Shown: one piece after another, positions 7,159-18,000 of the stretch | How the letters are laid out: every line of letters starts with the position of its first letter | Numbering within the stretch: the stretch's first letter is position 1 | NCBI RefSeq assembly: GCF_000024005.1 | Contig: NC_013132.1 | Coordinates: 2,040,001-2,104,000 of the forward strand | Direction: 5' to 3' | Length of the DNA stretch: 64,000 nt | Source of the DNA: Chitinophaga pinensis DSM 2588 | Lineage (GTDB): Bacteria; Bacteroidota; Bacteroidia; Chitinophagales; Chitinophagaceae | Made by a program: the position numbers and the translations under genes | The notes under the pieces: model-generated | The model's input: only the letters and a program-made list of their open reading frames with translations | Told to the model about the DNA's origin: nothing | Databases searched by the model: none

Positions 7159-8367
7159 ATGAGATCTGTATACCTATTGTTAGCTGTTATTATATCATTT
7201 TCTGTTTCCGTATCCGCCCAGCCTAAAGAAAGAGTCAGCACTGAACCCCCTGCATCTGCTTCACTGAATATTCCGGAAGGAGATAGTCGTACACCTGCAG
7301 CACTTAGTCAGTACCTGAGAGCGCATACTGCTTCTAACAAAGAATTTGTACGTCATCTCTATAGCTGGATCGTATGGAATATCAGTTATGATATAGCAAA
7401 CATGTACAATCCCGGTTATTATAAAGATACCCTTGATGCAGCCAATAAGACATTGGCTACCAGGACCGGAGTTTGCCAGGGGTATGCAAACCTTTATTAT
7501 CTGACTTGTAAAGAAGCAGGTATTCCTGTACAGTTGATCGGCGGTTATACCAAAACACAGGGAAGGATAGATAATGCGAGTCATGCGTGGGTAGCGGTAA
7601 AGCCAGACAGTGTGTGGTATATGAGCGATCCGACCTGGGGGGCTGGTGTGGTGAATAATAATAAGTTCGTCCGCAAGCCGGTAGACAGCTATTTCCTGGT
7701 GGCGCCTGCTGCGTTTATCAGAACACACATGCCTTTTGACCCGCTGTGGCAGTTACTGGAGCATCCGGTACGGAATGAAGAGTTCAGAGATAACAGCTGG
7801 ACGGCTGCGGCAGGCAGAAGTATCTTTCATTATAAGGACTCGCTGGAGACTTATAACACGATGAAAGATGATCTGTTGAAATACCAGCTGGTGATTAACA
7901 GGATAGAGGGGATGGGAATTACCAATCAGATGATCAGTCACGAGCTGGTATATTATAAGAACCTGGTAACGTTTATTGCGGATAACCGGAAGGTGGTGGC
8001 GCAGAACAGGGCGGTGGATGAATTCAACGCGAGTAGCAGCAGGTATAACAGGGCGGTAAACCTGTTTAATGAATATGTGCAGTTCAAGAATAACCAGTTT
8101 AAGCCGGCGAAGGCGGATCAGGCAATAAAGCAAATGGTGGATGCGATCAGTAAGAAATTGTCGGAGAGTAAGCAGGGGCTGGCGGGATTGAACAGGGAGG
8201 AGCCTTCGCTGAAGCATAACATTACGGAGCTGGAGGAGTCGTTGTCGGTATTACAGAAGAGAGTGGAGGAGGAACAGGCTTTTGTGGAGAAATATATCAG
8301 GACCGGCAAGCTGTTCAGAAAATCTTTATTTTATAAGACGACATGGATGGGAATTCCATTAAATTAA
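7159..8367 (+). CDS. Secreted transglutaminase-like (cysteine peptidase fold) protein
   Basis: The chosen ATG at 7159 gives 402 residues starting MRSVYLLLAVIISFSVSVSAQP, a clear signal peptide. A transglutaminase-core domain follows with the triad visible: C106 in TGVCQGYA, H142 in SHAWVAV and D157 in DPTWG. The C-terminal half is helical and probably coiled-coil (residues about 330-390, rich in Lys, Glu and Leu). Bacterial members act as peptidases or crosslinking enzymes in the periplasm; the substrate is unknown. Guanine-rich codons in its second half differ from the neighbouring ribosomal genes, and it is an extra gene inserted ahead of rplK. Confidence 0.8.
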   Translation: MRSVYLLLAVIISFSVSVSAQPKERVSTEPPASASLNIPEGDSRTPAALSQYLRAHTASNKEFVRHLYSWIVWNISYDIANMYNPGYYKDTLDAANKTLATRTGVCQGYANLYYLTCKEAGIPVQLIGGYTKTQGRIDNASHAWVAVKPDSVWYMSDPTWGAGVVNNNKFVRKPVDSYFLVAPAAFIRTHMPFDPLWQLLEHPVRNEEFRDNSWTAAAGRSIFHYKDSLETYNTMKDDLLKYQLVINRIEGMGITNQMISHELVYYKNLVTFIADNRKVVAQNRAVDEFNASSSRYNRAVNLFNEYVQFKNNQFKPAKADQAIKQMVDAISKKLSESKQGLAGLNREEPSLKHNITELEESLSVLQKRVEEEQAFVEKYIRTGKLFRKSLFYKTTWMGIPLN

Positions 8368-8489
8368 ATTAGATTTGTTGCTAACCATTAAGACGGAATG
8401 CTGCCCTCTGGTTTTTACCGAACAGGGTTAAGATAAAATAGTTTTGTTATAGAATTGTAAAATTTTTACCCCGAACTGATTATAATAGC

Positions 8490-8519
8490 AAAAAGAATGC
8501 CCGAAAGCAAATTCTTTTT
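8490..8519. terminator. Probable terminator overlapping the rplK promoter
   Basis: AAAAAGAAT (8490-8498) pairs with ATTCTTTTT (8511-8519), with an inner GC/GC extension. Its T-run contains the -33 TTTG of the rplK promoter, so it probably ends the transglutaminase transcript just where the next begins. Confidence 0.5.
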
Positions 8520-8548
8520 GAGATTTAATACATTATTGTATACCTTTG
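8517..8548 (+). promoter_or_regulatory. Promoter of the rplKAJL-rpoBC operon
   Basis: TTTG (8517-8520), a 20-nt spacer and TACCTTTG (8541-8548) match the Bacteroidota consensus. The expected start near 8552 leaves a leader of about 84 nt before rplK. Confidence 0.85.
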
Positions 8549-8635
8549 CATCCCCTTTAAAAGGTAAATTTTCTCCTTTTAGTTTTGGGAGTTTCGCCAG
8601 AAACGAGACGTTCTAACCAAATTAAACTTTATAAC

Positions 8636-9079
8636 ATGGCAAAAGAGATCGCTACGTACGTGAAATTGCAGGTAAAGGGTGGCGCGGCCAACCCGGCTCC
8701 TCCAATTGGTCCAGCGCTGGGTTCCAAAGGTGTGAACATCATGGAGTTCTGTAAGCAGTTCAATGCCCGTACTCAGGATAAAATGGGTAAGGTATTGCCT
8801 GTGTTGCTGACAGTTTACACTGACAAATCATTTGATTTCGTAATCAAGACGCCTCCTGCTGCTGTACAGCTGCTGGAAGCTGCCAAATTGCAGAGTGGTT
8901 CTAAAGAACCTAACCGTAACAAGGTGGGTAAAGTTACCTGGGCACAGGTAGAAGCAATCGCGACAGACAAGATGCCTGACCTGAACTGCTTCACCAAAGA
9001 AAGCGCTATGAAAATGGTCGCTGGTACTGCCCGTTCTATGGGTATTACTGTTGAAGGTAACGCTCCTTGGAGTAACTAA
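8636..9079 (+). CDS. rplK: 50S ribosomal protein L11 (uL11)
   Basis: ATG at 8636 gives 147 residues ([29 protein letters not shown]), with the Pro/Gly-rich linker region and C-terminal rRNA-binding domain typical of L11. It forms the GTPase-associated centre with 23S rRNA. An upstream in-frame TTG at 8585 exists but would add non-homologous residues. It is the first gene of the ribosomal and RNA polymerase operon. Confidence 0.98.
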   Translation: MAKEIATYVKLQVKGGAANPAPPIGPALGSKGVNIMEFCKQFNARTQDKMGKVLPVLLTVYTDKSFDFVIKTPPAAVQLLEAAKLQSGSKEPNRNKVGKVTWAQVEAIATDKMPDLNCFTKESAMKMVAGTARSMGITVEGNAPWSN

Positions 9080-9124
9080 TTGTGTCACCCTGTACAAGCA
9101 GGTTAACTTTTAAAACATTTTGCA

Positions 9125-9814
9125 ATGGCAACTAAGAAAAGAAAAGCAGCCGATACAAAGGTGGACAAAAACAAGGTTTACAGCCTGAAAGAAGCTTCCG
9201 CACTTGTAAAAGATATTAACTGCACCAAATTCGACAGTTCTGTCGATATTCATATCCGTCTGGGCGTTGATCCCAAGAAAGCAGACCAGGCTATCCGTGG
9301 TTCCGTAACGCTTCCCCACGGTACTGGTAAAACTAAACGTGTACTGGTTCTTTGCACTCCTGATAAAGAAGCTGCTGCAAAAGAGGCTGGTGCTGATCAT
9401 GTTGGTCTGGACGAGTTTATCCAGAAAATCGAAGCTGGTTGGACTGATATCGACGTTATCGTAGCTACGCCTGCTGTAATGCCGAAGATCGGTAAACTGG
9501 GTAAGATCCTGGGGCCTCGTAACCTGATGCCTAACCCTAAAACAGGTACTGTTACTAATGATGTAGCGGCAGCTGTTAATGAGGTTAAAGGTGGTAAAAT
9601 CACCTTTAAAGTGGATAAGGCAGGTATCATTCACGCTTCTATTGGTCGCGTTTCTTTCGCTTCTGATAAACTTGAGCAGAACTCCCAGGAGCTGATCAAC
9701 GCTATCATCAAGCTGAAACCAGCTACAGCGAAAGGTACTTACCTGAAAGGACTGTCAATGGCGAGCACAATGAGCCCGAGCATTACAGTTGACACAAAAT
9801 CAGTTCAAAACTAA
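9125..9814 (+). CDS. rplA: 50S ribosomal protein L1 (uL1)
   Basis: A 229-residue protein with the L1 landmark [24 protein letters not shown] near residues 120-142, which binds 23S rRNA of the L1 stalk. It starts 45 nt after rplK. In other bacteria L1 represses its own operon by binding the leader; a matching site was not identified here. Confidence 0.98.
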   Translation: MATKKRKAADTKVDKNKVYSLKEASALVKDINCTKFDSSVDIHIRLGVDPKKADQAIRGSVTLPHGTGKTKRVLVLCTPDKEAAAKEAGADHVGLDEFIQKIEAGWTDIDVIVATPAVMPKIGKLGKILGPRNLMPNPKTGTVTNDVAAAVNEVKGGKITFKVDKAGIIHASIGRVSFASDKLEQNSQELINAIIKLKPATAKGTYLKGLSMASTMSPSITVDTKSVQN

Positions 9815-9854
9815 TGATTGGCCGGTTGGCAGATCAACAAACTGACAAAAAGCT

Positions 9855-10388
9855 ATGAACAAAGATCAAAAAAATGAAGTGATTGAACTGCTGAAAGGTA
9901 AGTTCTCTCAATATAACAACTTCTACATCACCAACACCGAGTCTCTGACCGTTGCACAGGTGAACAACCTGAGAAGGGTTTGTTTCGACAAGAACGTGGA
10001 AATGAAGGTGGCTAAAAACACCCTGATCCGCAAGGCGCTGGAATCTCTGGATGCTGAGAAATATACAGGTATCTATGATGCACTGAACGGTGTAACTGCC
10101 CTGATGTTCTCTGACAGCCCGAAAGAGCCTGCTCTGATCATTTCTGCTTTCCGTAAAGAAAACAAGAAAACTGAGAAACCTGAGCTGAAAGCTGCTTTCG
10201 TAGGTGATGAAATTTACACTGGCGACGCTCAACTGGCTAACCTGGTTAAAATCAAAACCAAAAACGAACTCATCGGAGACGTTATTGGTCTGTTGCAATC
10301 TCCTGCAAAACGCGTACTCTCTGGCTTGCTTGAAAAAGCTAAGAAAGAAGGCGCTGGTGCAGAAGTTGAAGCACCTGCTGCTGAGTAA
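9855..10388 (+). CDS. rplJ: 50S ribosomal protein L10 (uL10)
   Basis: A 177-residue protein with the L10 core (NNFYITNTESLTVAQVNNLR, then VEMKVAKNTLIRKAL) and a C-terminal helical tail that anchors L7/L12 dimers. It forms the stalk base together with L11. It is the third gene of the operon, 40 nt after rplA. Confidence 0.97.
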   Translation: MNKDQKNEVIELLKGKFSQYNNFYITNTESLTVAQVNNLRRVCFDKNVEMKVAKNTLIRKALESLDAEKYTGIYDALNGVTALMFSDSPKEPALIISAFRKENKKTEKPELKAAFVGDEIYTGDAQLANLVKIKTKNELIGDVIGLLQSPAKRVLSGLLEKAKKEGAGAEVEAPAAE

Positions 10389-10484
10389 TCAGCTAAAAGC
10401 CCTTACCGGCTTAAATAACAACAATGGCTTCCAAGTCACAATATAAATAATTACAATACTTAAAATTCTTAAAAACACTATACA

Positions 10485-10859
10485 ATGGCAGACGTTAAAG
10501 CATTAGCCGAACAATTAGTAGGTTTAACTGTTAAGGAAGTTCAGGAACTCGCAGATTTTCTGAAAAGCGAATATGGCATCGAACCAGCTGCTGCTGCAGT
10601 TGTAGTTTCTGGTGACAACGGTAGTGGCGCAGCTGCTGCTGAAGAAAAAACTGCCTTCAACGTTATCCTGAAAAATGCAGGTGCTAGCAAACTGAACGTA
10701 GTTAAGATCGTTAAAGACCTGACTGGTCTTGGTCTGAAAGAAGCTAAGGAACTGGTAGACGGTGCTCCTAAGTCACTGAAAGAAGGCGTTTCCAAAGCTG
10801 AAGCAGAAGATCTGAAAGCTAAGCTGACAGAAGCTGGTGCTGAAGTTGAAATTCAGTAA
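10485..10859 (+). CDS. rplL: 50S ribosomal protein L7/L12 (bL12)
   Basis: A 124-residue acidic protein with an N-terminal dimerisation helix, an Ala/Gly-rich hinge (around residues 36-52) and the factor-binding C-terminal domain ([20 protein letters not shown], then [15 protein letters not shown]). It is present in several copies on the stalk. The 96-nt spacer after rplJ and the hairpin after its own stop may help set its higher stoichiometry. Confidence 0.98.
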   Translation: MADVKALAEQLVGLTVKEVQELADFLKSEYGIEPAAAAVVVSGDNGSGAAAAEEKTAFNVILKNAGASKLNVVKIVKDLTGLGLKEAKELVDGAPKSLKEGVSKAEAEDLKAKLTEAGAEVEIQ

Positions 10860-10885
10860 TCTTTGCTTAAAGATACCTCTTTATA

Positions 10886-10918
10886 AAGGTCAAAAGTGCT
10901 TCTGGCACTTTTGGCCTT
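10886..10918 (+). promoter_or_regulatory. Hairpin between rplL and rpoB (attenuator or processing site)
   Basis: AAGG and CAAAAGTGC (10886-10899) pair with GCACTTTTG and CCTT (10905-10918) over a 5-nt loop, about 14 bp with one G-U. Only a mixed pyrimidine tract follows, so partial termination or RNase cleavage is more likely than full termination. E. coli also has an attenuator and an RNase III site at this junction. Confidence 0.6.
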
Positions 10919-11103
10919 CTTCCCTTTGGGAAAGTGTCTTTTTGGAGCGTCAATAAGAGGGAATCACCAGGTCGGTGGATCTGACACAACAAGCGAAGAC
11001 AGAAATTTTGAGGGTATTTGACAAAGATGTCTTAATTTCCCCGATTCATGTTGTGATTTACTTCACAATATTATATAAGTTAATATAACTGCTAACTTCG
11101 AAT

Positions 11104-14100
11104 ATGTCTCTAAAAAAAGCCCAAGCAAACGAAAGAGTAAATTTTGGAAAGATCAAACAAGTTACTGAGACACCGGATCTGTTGGCTATCCAAATCCAAT
11201 CTTTCAAGGATTTCTTCCAGTTAGAAACCACACCAGACAAACGTAACAATGAAGGCCTTTTTAAAGTATTCAAGGAGAACTTCCCGATTACAGATACCCG
11301 CAATATCTTCAATCTGGAGTTTCTGGACTACTTTGTAGACCCTCCGCGATATACGATAGAGGAATGTATTGAACGTGGGCTTACCTATTCTGTACCGCTG
11401 AAGGCTAAATTGCGCCTGAGCTGTAACGATGAGGAACACGTTGACTTCCAGACGATTGTGCAGGATGTATTCCTCGGGAATATACCCTACATGACGCCTA
11501 GAGGTACATTCGTGATTAACGGCGCAGAGCGCGTGGTAGTATCGCAGCTCCACCGTTCTCCTGGTGTATTCTTCGGACAATCCATACATCCAAACGGTAC
11601 GAAAATCTACTCTGCAAGGGTGATTCCGTTCAAAGGGGCCTGGATGGAGTTTGCAACCGACATTAACAATGTAATGTACGCTTACATCGACCGTAAGAAG
11701 AAGTTCCCTGTAACTACCCTTCTGCGTGCGATCGGCTACGAGACAGATAAAGATATCCTCCAGCTCTTCGGAATGGCTGACGAGGTGAAAGCAGATAAGA
11801 AGAGCCTGGAAAAATACGCCGGTAAGAAGCTGGGTGCACGTGTACTCAGAAGCTGGGTGGAAGATTTCGTAGATGAAGATACCGGTGAGGTGGTGAGCAT
11901 TGAACGTAATGAGATCATGCTTGAGCGTGATAGTATCCTCGATGAAGCGAATATCGAAACCATCGTGGATATGGGCGTGAAAAGTGTGTTCGTGCAGAAA
12001 GAAGAGGTGAGCGGCGACTTCTCAATTATCTACAATACTTTAAATAAAGATACATCTAACTCCGAACTGGAAGCTGTTCAGCACATCTACCGCCAATTGC
12101 GTGGTGCCGATGCGCCGGATGATGAAACAGCAAGGGGTATCATCGATAAATTGTTCTTCTCTGACAAGCGTTATGACCTCGGGGATGTTGGTCGTTATAA
12201 GATCAACAGAAAACTCGGTCTGCCTACGCCTCTCAACATGAAAGTGTTGACCAAAGAAGACATCATCGCGATCATTAAGTACCTGGTACAGCTCACCAAC
12301 AGTAAAGCGGAGATCGATGATATCGATCACCTGAGTAACCGTAGGGTGCGTACCGTGGGCGAACAGTTATATGCGCAGTTTGGTGTTGGTCTGGCTCGTA
12401 TGGCCCGTACCATCCGTGAGAGAATGAACGTTCGCGATAACGAGGTATTTACGCCGGTAGATCTGATCAATGCAAGAACACTTTCTTCTGTAATCAACTC
12501 CTTCTTCGGTACCAGCCAGCTGAGCCAGTTCCTGGATCAGACTAACCCGCTGTCTGAGATCACGCACAAGCGTCGTATCTCCGCCCTCGGTCCCGGCGGT
12601 CTTAGCCGTGAAAGAGCAGGTTTCGAGGTGCGTGACGTACACTATAGCCACTACGGCCGTCTCTGTACGATCGAAACACCGGAAGGTCCGAACATCGGTC
12701 TGATCTCTACTCTTTGCGTACACGCGAAAGTAAACGACATGGGCTTTATCGAAACACCTTACCGTAAGGTGAATGAAGGTAAAGTAGACATGGATAATGT
12801 ACGATTCCTGAGCGCTGAAGAAGAAGATTCCGTGAAGATCGCACAGGCGAACGCACCACTCGATGAAGAAGGTCACTTTGTAAATGATAAGGTGAAATCC
12901 CGTGAAACCGGTGACTTCCCTATCCTGGACAGAGAAGAAGTGGAATACATGGACGTTGCACCTAACCAGATCGTAGGTCTGAGTGCTTCCCTGATTCCGT
13001 TCCTCGAGCATGATGACGCCAACCGTGCGTTGATGGGATCGAACATGCAACGTCAGGCAGTACCATTGATCAACCCACAGGTGCCTATCGTAGGTACTGG
13101 TCTGGAAGGAAAGGCTGCACGCGACTCCCGTCTGCAGATCACTTCTGAAGGTAAAGGTGTGGTTGAATTCGTGGATGCAAACGAAATTCATGTTCGTTAC
13201 GAGCGTGATGAAATGCAGAAACTGGTTTCCTTTGAGGATGACCTGAAAATATACCAGCTGACCAAATTCGTTAAAACCAACCAGAGCACCTGTATCAACC
13301 TGCGTCCAGCAGTGAAGAAAGGGCAGCAGCTCGTGTTTGGCGACTTCCTGACAGAAGGTTACGCTACACGTGGTGGTGAATTGGCACTGGGTCGTAACAT
13401 GAAAGTGGCGTTCATGCCATGGAAAGGTTACAACTTCGAGGATGCGATCGTAATCTCTGAGCGTGTAGGACGTGAAGACCTCTTCACCTCTATCCACATC
13501 GATGAATACGAACTGGAAGTACGTGATACTAAACTGGGTGAAGAAGAACTGACACCAGATATTCCAAACGTAAGTGAGGAAGCAACGAAAGATCTGGATC
13601 AGAACGGTATCATCCGTGTTGGTGCACACATCAAAGAAGGTGACATCCTGATCGGTAAGATCACTCCTCGTGGTGAATCTGATCCTTCTCCTGAAGAAAA
13701 ACTGCTCCGTGCGATCTTCGGTGACAAGGCTTCTGATGCGAAAGATGCATCCCTGAAGGCACCTCCAAGCACAGAAGGTGTGGTAATCGACAAGAAATTG
13801 TTCAGCCGCGCTAAGAAAGATAAAAACTCTAAGACCCGTGAAAAAGCGGCGCTGGAGAAACTGGAAAAAGTACACCAGAAGAATGAAGAAGACCTGCTGG
13901 AAGTACTCATGGGTAAATTGCTGACACTCCTGAAGGATAAAACTTCTCAGGGTATCACCAACACTTACGGTGAAGTACTGATCTCCAAAGGATCTAAATT
14001 CTCTTCCAAGAACCTGGCGAACATCGACTTCCAGAACGTGAATCCGCTCGGCTGGACTACCGACGAGGTAACCAACGATCAGATCAACACACTGTTGCAC

Positions 14101-14913
14101 AACTACAACATCAAGTACAATGAAGAACTCGGACGTTACAAACGTGAGAAGTTCAACATCTCAATTGGTGATGAGTTACCAGCTGGCGTACTGAAACTGG
14201 CTAAGGTTTACCTGGCTAGCAAACGTAAGCTGAAAGTGGGTGATAAGATGGCGGGTCGTCACGGTAACAAGGGTATCGTTGCGAAGATCGTTCGTGATGA
14301 AGATATGCCATTCCTGGAAGACGGTACACCGGTAGATATCGTACTGAACCCATTGGGCGTACCTTCCCGTATGAACCTTGGTCAGATTTACGAAACTGTA
14401 CTGGGTTGGGCTGGTCTGAAACTGGGTGTAAGATTTGCGACACCTATCTTCGACGGTGCTACTACTGAAGAAATAGCTGAATATATCGACGAAGCTGGTT
14501 TACCAAGCTTTGGCCATACTTATCTGTATGATGGCGAAACCGGTGAGCGTTTCCACCAGAAAGCTACCGTGGGTGTTATCTACATGCTGAAACTGAGCCA
14601 CATGGTTGATGACAAAATGCACGCCCGTTCTATCGGACCGTACAGTCTCATTACACAACAGCCGTTGGGTGGTAAGGCGCAGTTCGGTGGTCAGCGTTTT
14701 GGTGAGATGGAGGTGTGGGCACTGGAAGCATATGGTGCATCCAATATCCTGCAGGAACTGTTAACCATTAAGTCTGATGACATTGTAGGCCGTGCCAAAG
14801 CATATGAGTCTATCGTTAAAGGCGATAACATACCAAAAGCAGGCGTACCGGAGTCCTTCAATGTATTGATACATGAACTTCGCGGTCTGGGTCTGGATTT
14901 GAAATTTGATTAA
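11104..14913 (+). CDS. rpoB: DNA-directed RNA polymerase subunit beta
   Basis: A 1269-residue beta subunit, normal for Bacteroidota. The rifampicin-region motifs are present ([21 protein letters not shown], then [20 protein letters not shown]), along with the C-terminal switch and clamp motif [20 protein letters not shown] and [20 protein letters not shown]. Rifampicin contact positions look wild-type (Q, D, H, R, S in the cluster). The 245-nt gap after rplL contains a hairpin but no perfect consensus promoter, so it is probably read from the rplK promoter. The 3' spacer holds a palindromic repeat before rpoC. Confidence 0.98.
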   Translation: MSLKKAQANERVNFGKIKQVTETPDLLAIQIQSFKDFFQLETTPDKRNNEGLFKVFKENFPITDTRNIFNLEFLDYFVDPPRYTIEECIERGLTYSVPLKAKLRLSCNDEEHVDFQTIVQDVFLGNIPYMTPRGTFVINGAERVVVSQLHRSPGVFFGQSIHPNGTKIYSARVIPFKGAWMEFATDINNVMYAYIDRKKKFPVTTLLRAIGYETDKDILQLFGMADEVKADKKSLEKYAGKKLGARVLRSWVEDFVDEDTGEVVSIERNEIMLERDSILDEANIETIVDMGVKSVFVQKEEVSGDFSIIYNTLNKDTSNSELEAVQHIYRQLRGADAPDDETARGIIDKLFFSDKRYDLGDVGRYKINRKLGLPTPLNMKVLTKEDIIAIIKYLVQLTNSKAEIDDIDHLSNRRVRTVGEQLYAQFGVGLARMARTIRERMNVRDNEVFTPVDLINARTLSSVINSFFGTSQLSQFLDQTNPLSEITHKRRISALGPGGLSRERAGFEVRDVHYSHYGRLCTIETPEGPNIGLISTLCVHAKVNDMGFIETPYRKVNEGKVDMDNVRFLSAEEEDSVKIAQANAPLDEEGHFVNDKVKSRETGDFPILDREEVEYMDVAPNQIVGLSASLIPFLEHDDANRALMGSNMQRQAVPLINPQVPIVGTGLEGKAARDSRLQITSEGKGVVEFVDANEIHVRYERDEMQKLVSFEDDLKIYQLTKFVKTNQSTCINLRPAVKKGQQLVFGDFLTEGYATRGGELALGRNMKVAFMPWKGYNFEDAIVISERVGREDLFTSIHIDEYELEVRDTKLGEEELTPDIPNVSEEATKDLDQNGIIRVGAHIKEGDILIGKITPRGESDPSPEEKLLRAIFGDKASDAKDASLKAPPSTEGVVIDKKLFSRAKKDKNSKTREKAALEKLEKVHQKNEEDLLEVLMGKLLTLLKDKTSQGITNTYGEVLISKGSKFSSKNLANIDFQNVNPLGWTTDEVTNDQINTLLHNYNIKYNEELGRYKREKFNISIGDELPAGVLKLAKVYLASKRKLKVGDKMAGRHGNKGIVAKIVRDEDMPFLEDGTPVDIVLNPLGVPSRMNLGQIYETVLGWAGLKLGVRFATPIFDGATTEEIAEYIDEAGLPSFGHTYLYDGETGERFHQKATVGVIYMLKLSHMVDDKMHARSIGPYSLITQQPLGGKAQFGGQRFGEMEVWALEAYGASNILQELLTIKSDDIVGRAKAYESIVKGDNIPKAGVPESFNVLIHELRGLGLDLKFD

Positions 14914-14918
14914 TATTT

Positions 14919-15015
14919 GTCCATAAGTGATGGTCCATAGTCCCTGGCAGCCGCCTGGGACTATGGGCCTTAGGCTTTAGATAGTCAGACACGGTCCATG
15001 GACTAGTCTATGACC
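14919..15015 (+). repeat. REP-like palindromic cluster between rpoB and rpoC
   Basis: CCATAGTCCC (14935-14944) and GGGACTATGG (14957-14966) form a perfect 10-bp stem, extended by GGT/GCC. Related units GTCCATA or GTCCATG recur at 14919, 14933 and 14994, the last inside the palindrome GTCCATGGAC. CTATGACC closes the cluster. There is no T-run. The repeated, inverted GTCCAT units suggest a dispersed palindromic repeat. Confidence 0.55.
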
Positions 15016-15057
15016 CGCGCACTGAATTACATGTGAATTTTCTTTAAACAACATACA

Positions 15058-18000
15058 ATGGCCATCAAGAAAGAAAATCGTCCTAAATCAAACTTTAGCA
15101 GCATTACCATCAGTCTGGCTTCTCCGGATTCAATCCTGGAGCGCTCATACGGGGAAGTGCTGAAGCCGGAAACCATCAACTACCGTACTTACAAGCCGGA
15201 GCGTGATGGTTTATTCTGTGAAAGGATCTTCGGCCCCGTAAAGGACTATGAGTGCTATTGCGGAAAATACAAACGTATCCGTTATAAGGGTATCGTGTGC
15301 GACCGTTGCGGTGTGGAGGTAACTGAGAAAAAAGTACGTCGCGAAAGAATGGGTCACATCCGTCTGGTTGTGCCTGTTGTTCACATCTGGTACTTCAAAT
15401 CATTGCCAAATAAGATCGGTTACCTGCTGGGTATGAGTTCTAAAAAACTCGAAACCATCGTTTACTACGAAAGGTACGTGATCATACAGGCAGGCGCTAA
15501 ACAGGAGAAAGGCCTGAACTACGGCGATCTGTTAACTGAAGAAGAATATCTTGATATACTGGATACCCTGCCGAAAGACAACCAGCTGTTGCCTGACGAG
15601 GATCCAAACAAGTTCATTGCTAAAATGGGTGCTGAAGCGGTAGAAATGATGCTGGCCAGAATCGATCTGGATAGCCTTTCTTACCAGCTACGTAACCAGG
15701 CGGCAACTGAAACCAGCCAGCAACGTAAAGCGGAAGCGCTGAAACGTCTGAGCGTGGTGGAAGCTTTCCGTGAAGCAAATGGTCGTGTTGAAAACCGTCC
15801 TGAATGGATGGTAATGCAATACATCCCTGTAGTACCACCAGAACTGCGTCCGTTAGTTCCATTGGATGGTGGCCGTTTCGCGTCTTCTGACCTGAACGAC
15901 CTGTACCGCAGGGTGATCATCCGTAACAACCGTCTGAAACGTCTGATCGAGATCAAGGCGCCAGAAGTGATCTTACGTAACGAAAAACGTATGCTGCAGG
16001 AAGCAGTTGACTCCCTCTTCGATAACTCCCGTAAATCAAATGCGGTGAAAGCAGAAGGTGGTCGCGCACTGAAATCCCTGTCTGACGTACTGAAAGGTAA
16101 ACAAGGTCGTTTCCGTCAGAACCTGTTAGGTAAACGTGTGGACTACTCCGGTCGTTCCGTTATCGTGGTAGGTCCTGAACTGAAACTGCACGAGTGCGGT
16201 CTGCCGAAAGATATGGCTGCTGAACTGTTCAAACCGTTCATCATCCGTAAACTGATCGAAAGAGGTATCGTGAAAACGGTGAAATCAGCGAAAAAGCTGG
16301 TTGACAGAAAAGAAGCAGTAGTTTGGGATATCCTGGAAAACGTACTGAAAGGACACCCGGTAATGCTTAACCGTGCTCCGACCCTGCACCGTCTGTCTAT
16401 TCAGGCATTCCAGCCTAAACTGGTAGAAGGTAAAGCGATTCAGCTTCACCCGCTGGTGTGTTCTGCGTTCAACGCCGACTTTGACGGTGACCAGATGGCT
16501 GTGCACGTACCGCTGAGCAATGCTGCGATACTGGAAGCACAGTTGCTGATGCTGTCTTCACATAACATTCTTAACCCGCAGAACGGTACGCCGATCACCC
16601 TGCCTTCACAGGACATGGTCTTGGGTCTGTACTACATCACCAAAGGCAAGAAATCTACCCCTACTGAAAAAGTAGAAGGTGAAGGTAAAGCCTTCTATTC
16701 TGCGGAAGAAGTAATCATCGCTTACAACGAGCAGAGAGTAAATCTGCATGCGAACATCCGCGTAAAAGCAAATGTTCGTGACGAGAAAGGTGAGCTGGTG
16801 AATAAACTGATCGAAACAACCGTAGGTCGTGTAATCTTTAACCAGCACGTTCCAAAAGAAGCTGGTTATGTGAACGCACTGCTGACAAAGAAATCACTGC
16901 GTGAAATCATCGGTGACATCATCAAGTATACTGATATCCCTAAAACTGCGAAGTTCCTGGATGATATCAAACAGCTTGGTTTCCGTACAGCATTCCGTGG
17001 TGGTCTGTCCTTCAACATCAATGACCTGATCATCCCAGAGGTGAAACAGCACATGATCGATGGCGCTGCCAGCGAAGTTGACGAAGTATGGGATAACTAT
17101 AACATGGGTCTGATCACGAATAACGAACGTTATAACCAGATCATCGATATCTGGTCTCGTGTGGATACCAAAGTAACAGAAACGCTGATCCGTGAACTGG
17201 CAAATGACAAACAGGGCTTCAACTCTGTGTACATGATGCTTGACTCCGGTGCGCGTGGTTCCAAACAGCAGATTAAACAGCTGGCTGGTCTGAGAGGTCT
17301 GATGGCTAAACCGCGTAAGAGTGGATCTACCGGTTCAGAGATCATCGAAAACCCGATCCTGTCTAACTTTAAAGATGGTCTGAACGTATTGGAATACTTC
17401 ATCTCTACGCACGGTGCCCGTAAGGGTCTTGCGGATACGGCACTGAAAACGGCGGATGCAGGTTACCTGACCCGTCGTCTGGTGGACGTTGCACAGGATG
17501 TTGTAATCAATGAAGAAGATTGTGGTACCCTGCGTGGTATTGCGACTTCCGCACTGAAAGATAATGAAGAGGTGGTTGAGCCACTGTATGACCGTATCCT
17601 CGGCCGTACTTCCCTGCACGACGTATTCGATCCTCATACAGAGGAAATAATCGTTGAAGCAGGTGCTCAGATCACTGAAGATATCGCTCACCGTATCGAA
17701 GACAGCGCGATCGATACCGTTGAAATCCGTTCCGTACTGACCTGCGAAAGCCGCAGAGGTGTGTGCGTGAAATGTTACGGTAAAAACCTCGCTACGGGTT
17801 ATATTACCCAGCGTGGTGATGCTGTAGGTATCATCGCTGCACAGTCCATCGGTGAACCTGGTACTCAGTTGACACTCCGTACCTTCCACGTAGGTGGTGT
17901 GGCTGGTTCTACATCTGTTGAAACCGGCTTACAGGCTAAATTCGATGGTACTATTCAGTTCGACGGTCTGCGTACCACTACATACGAAAACAACGAAGGT

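Noticed and set aside
12367..14100. 577-codon open frame on the minus strand inside rpoB
   Set aside because: Antisense to a fully conserved rpoB. Its residues mirror the biased rpoB codons and show no domain.
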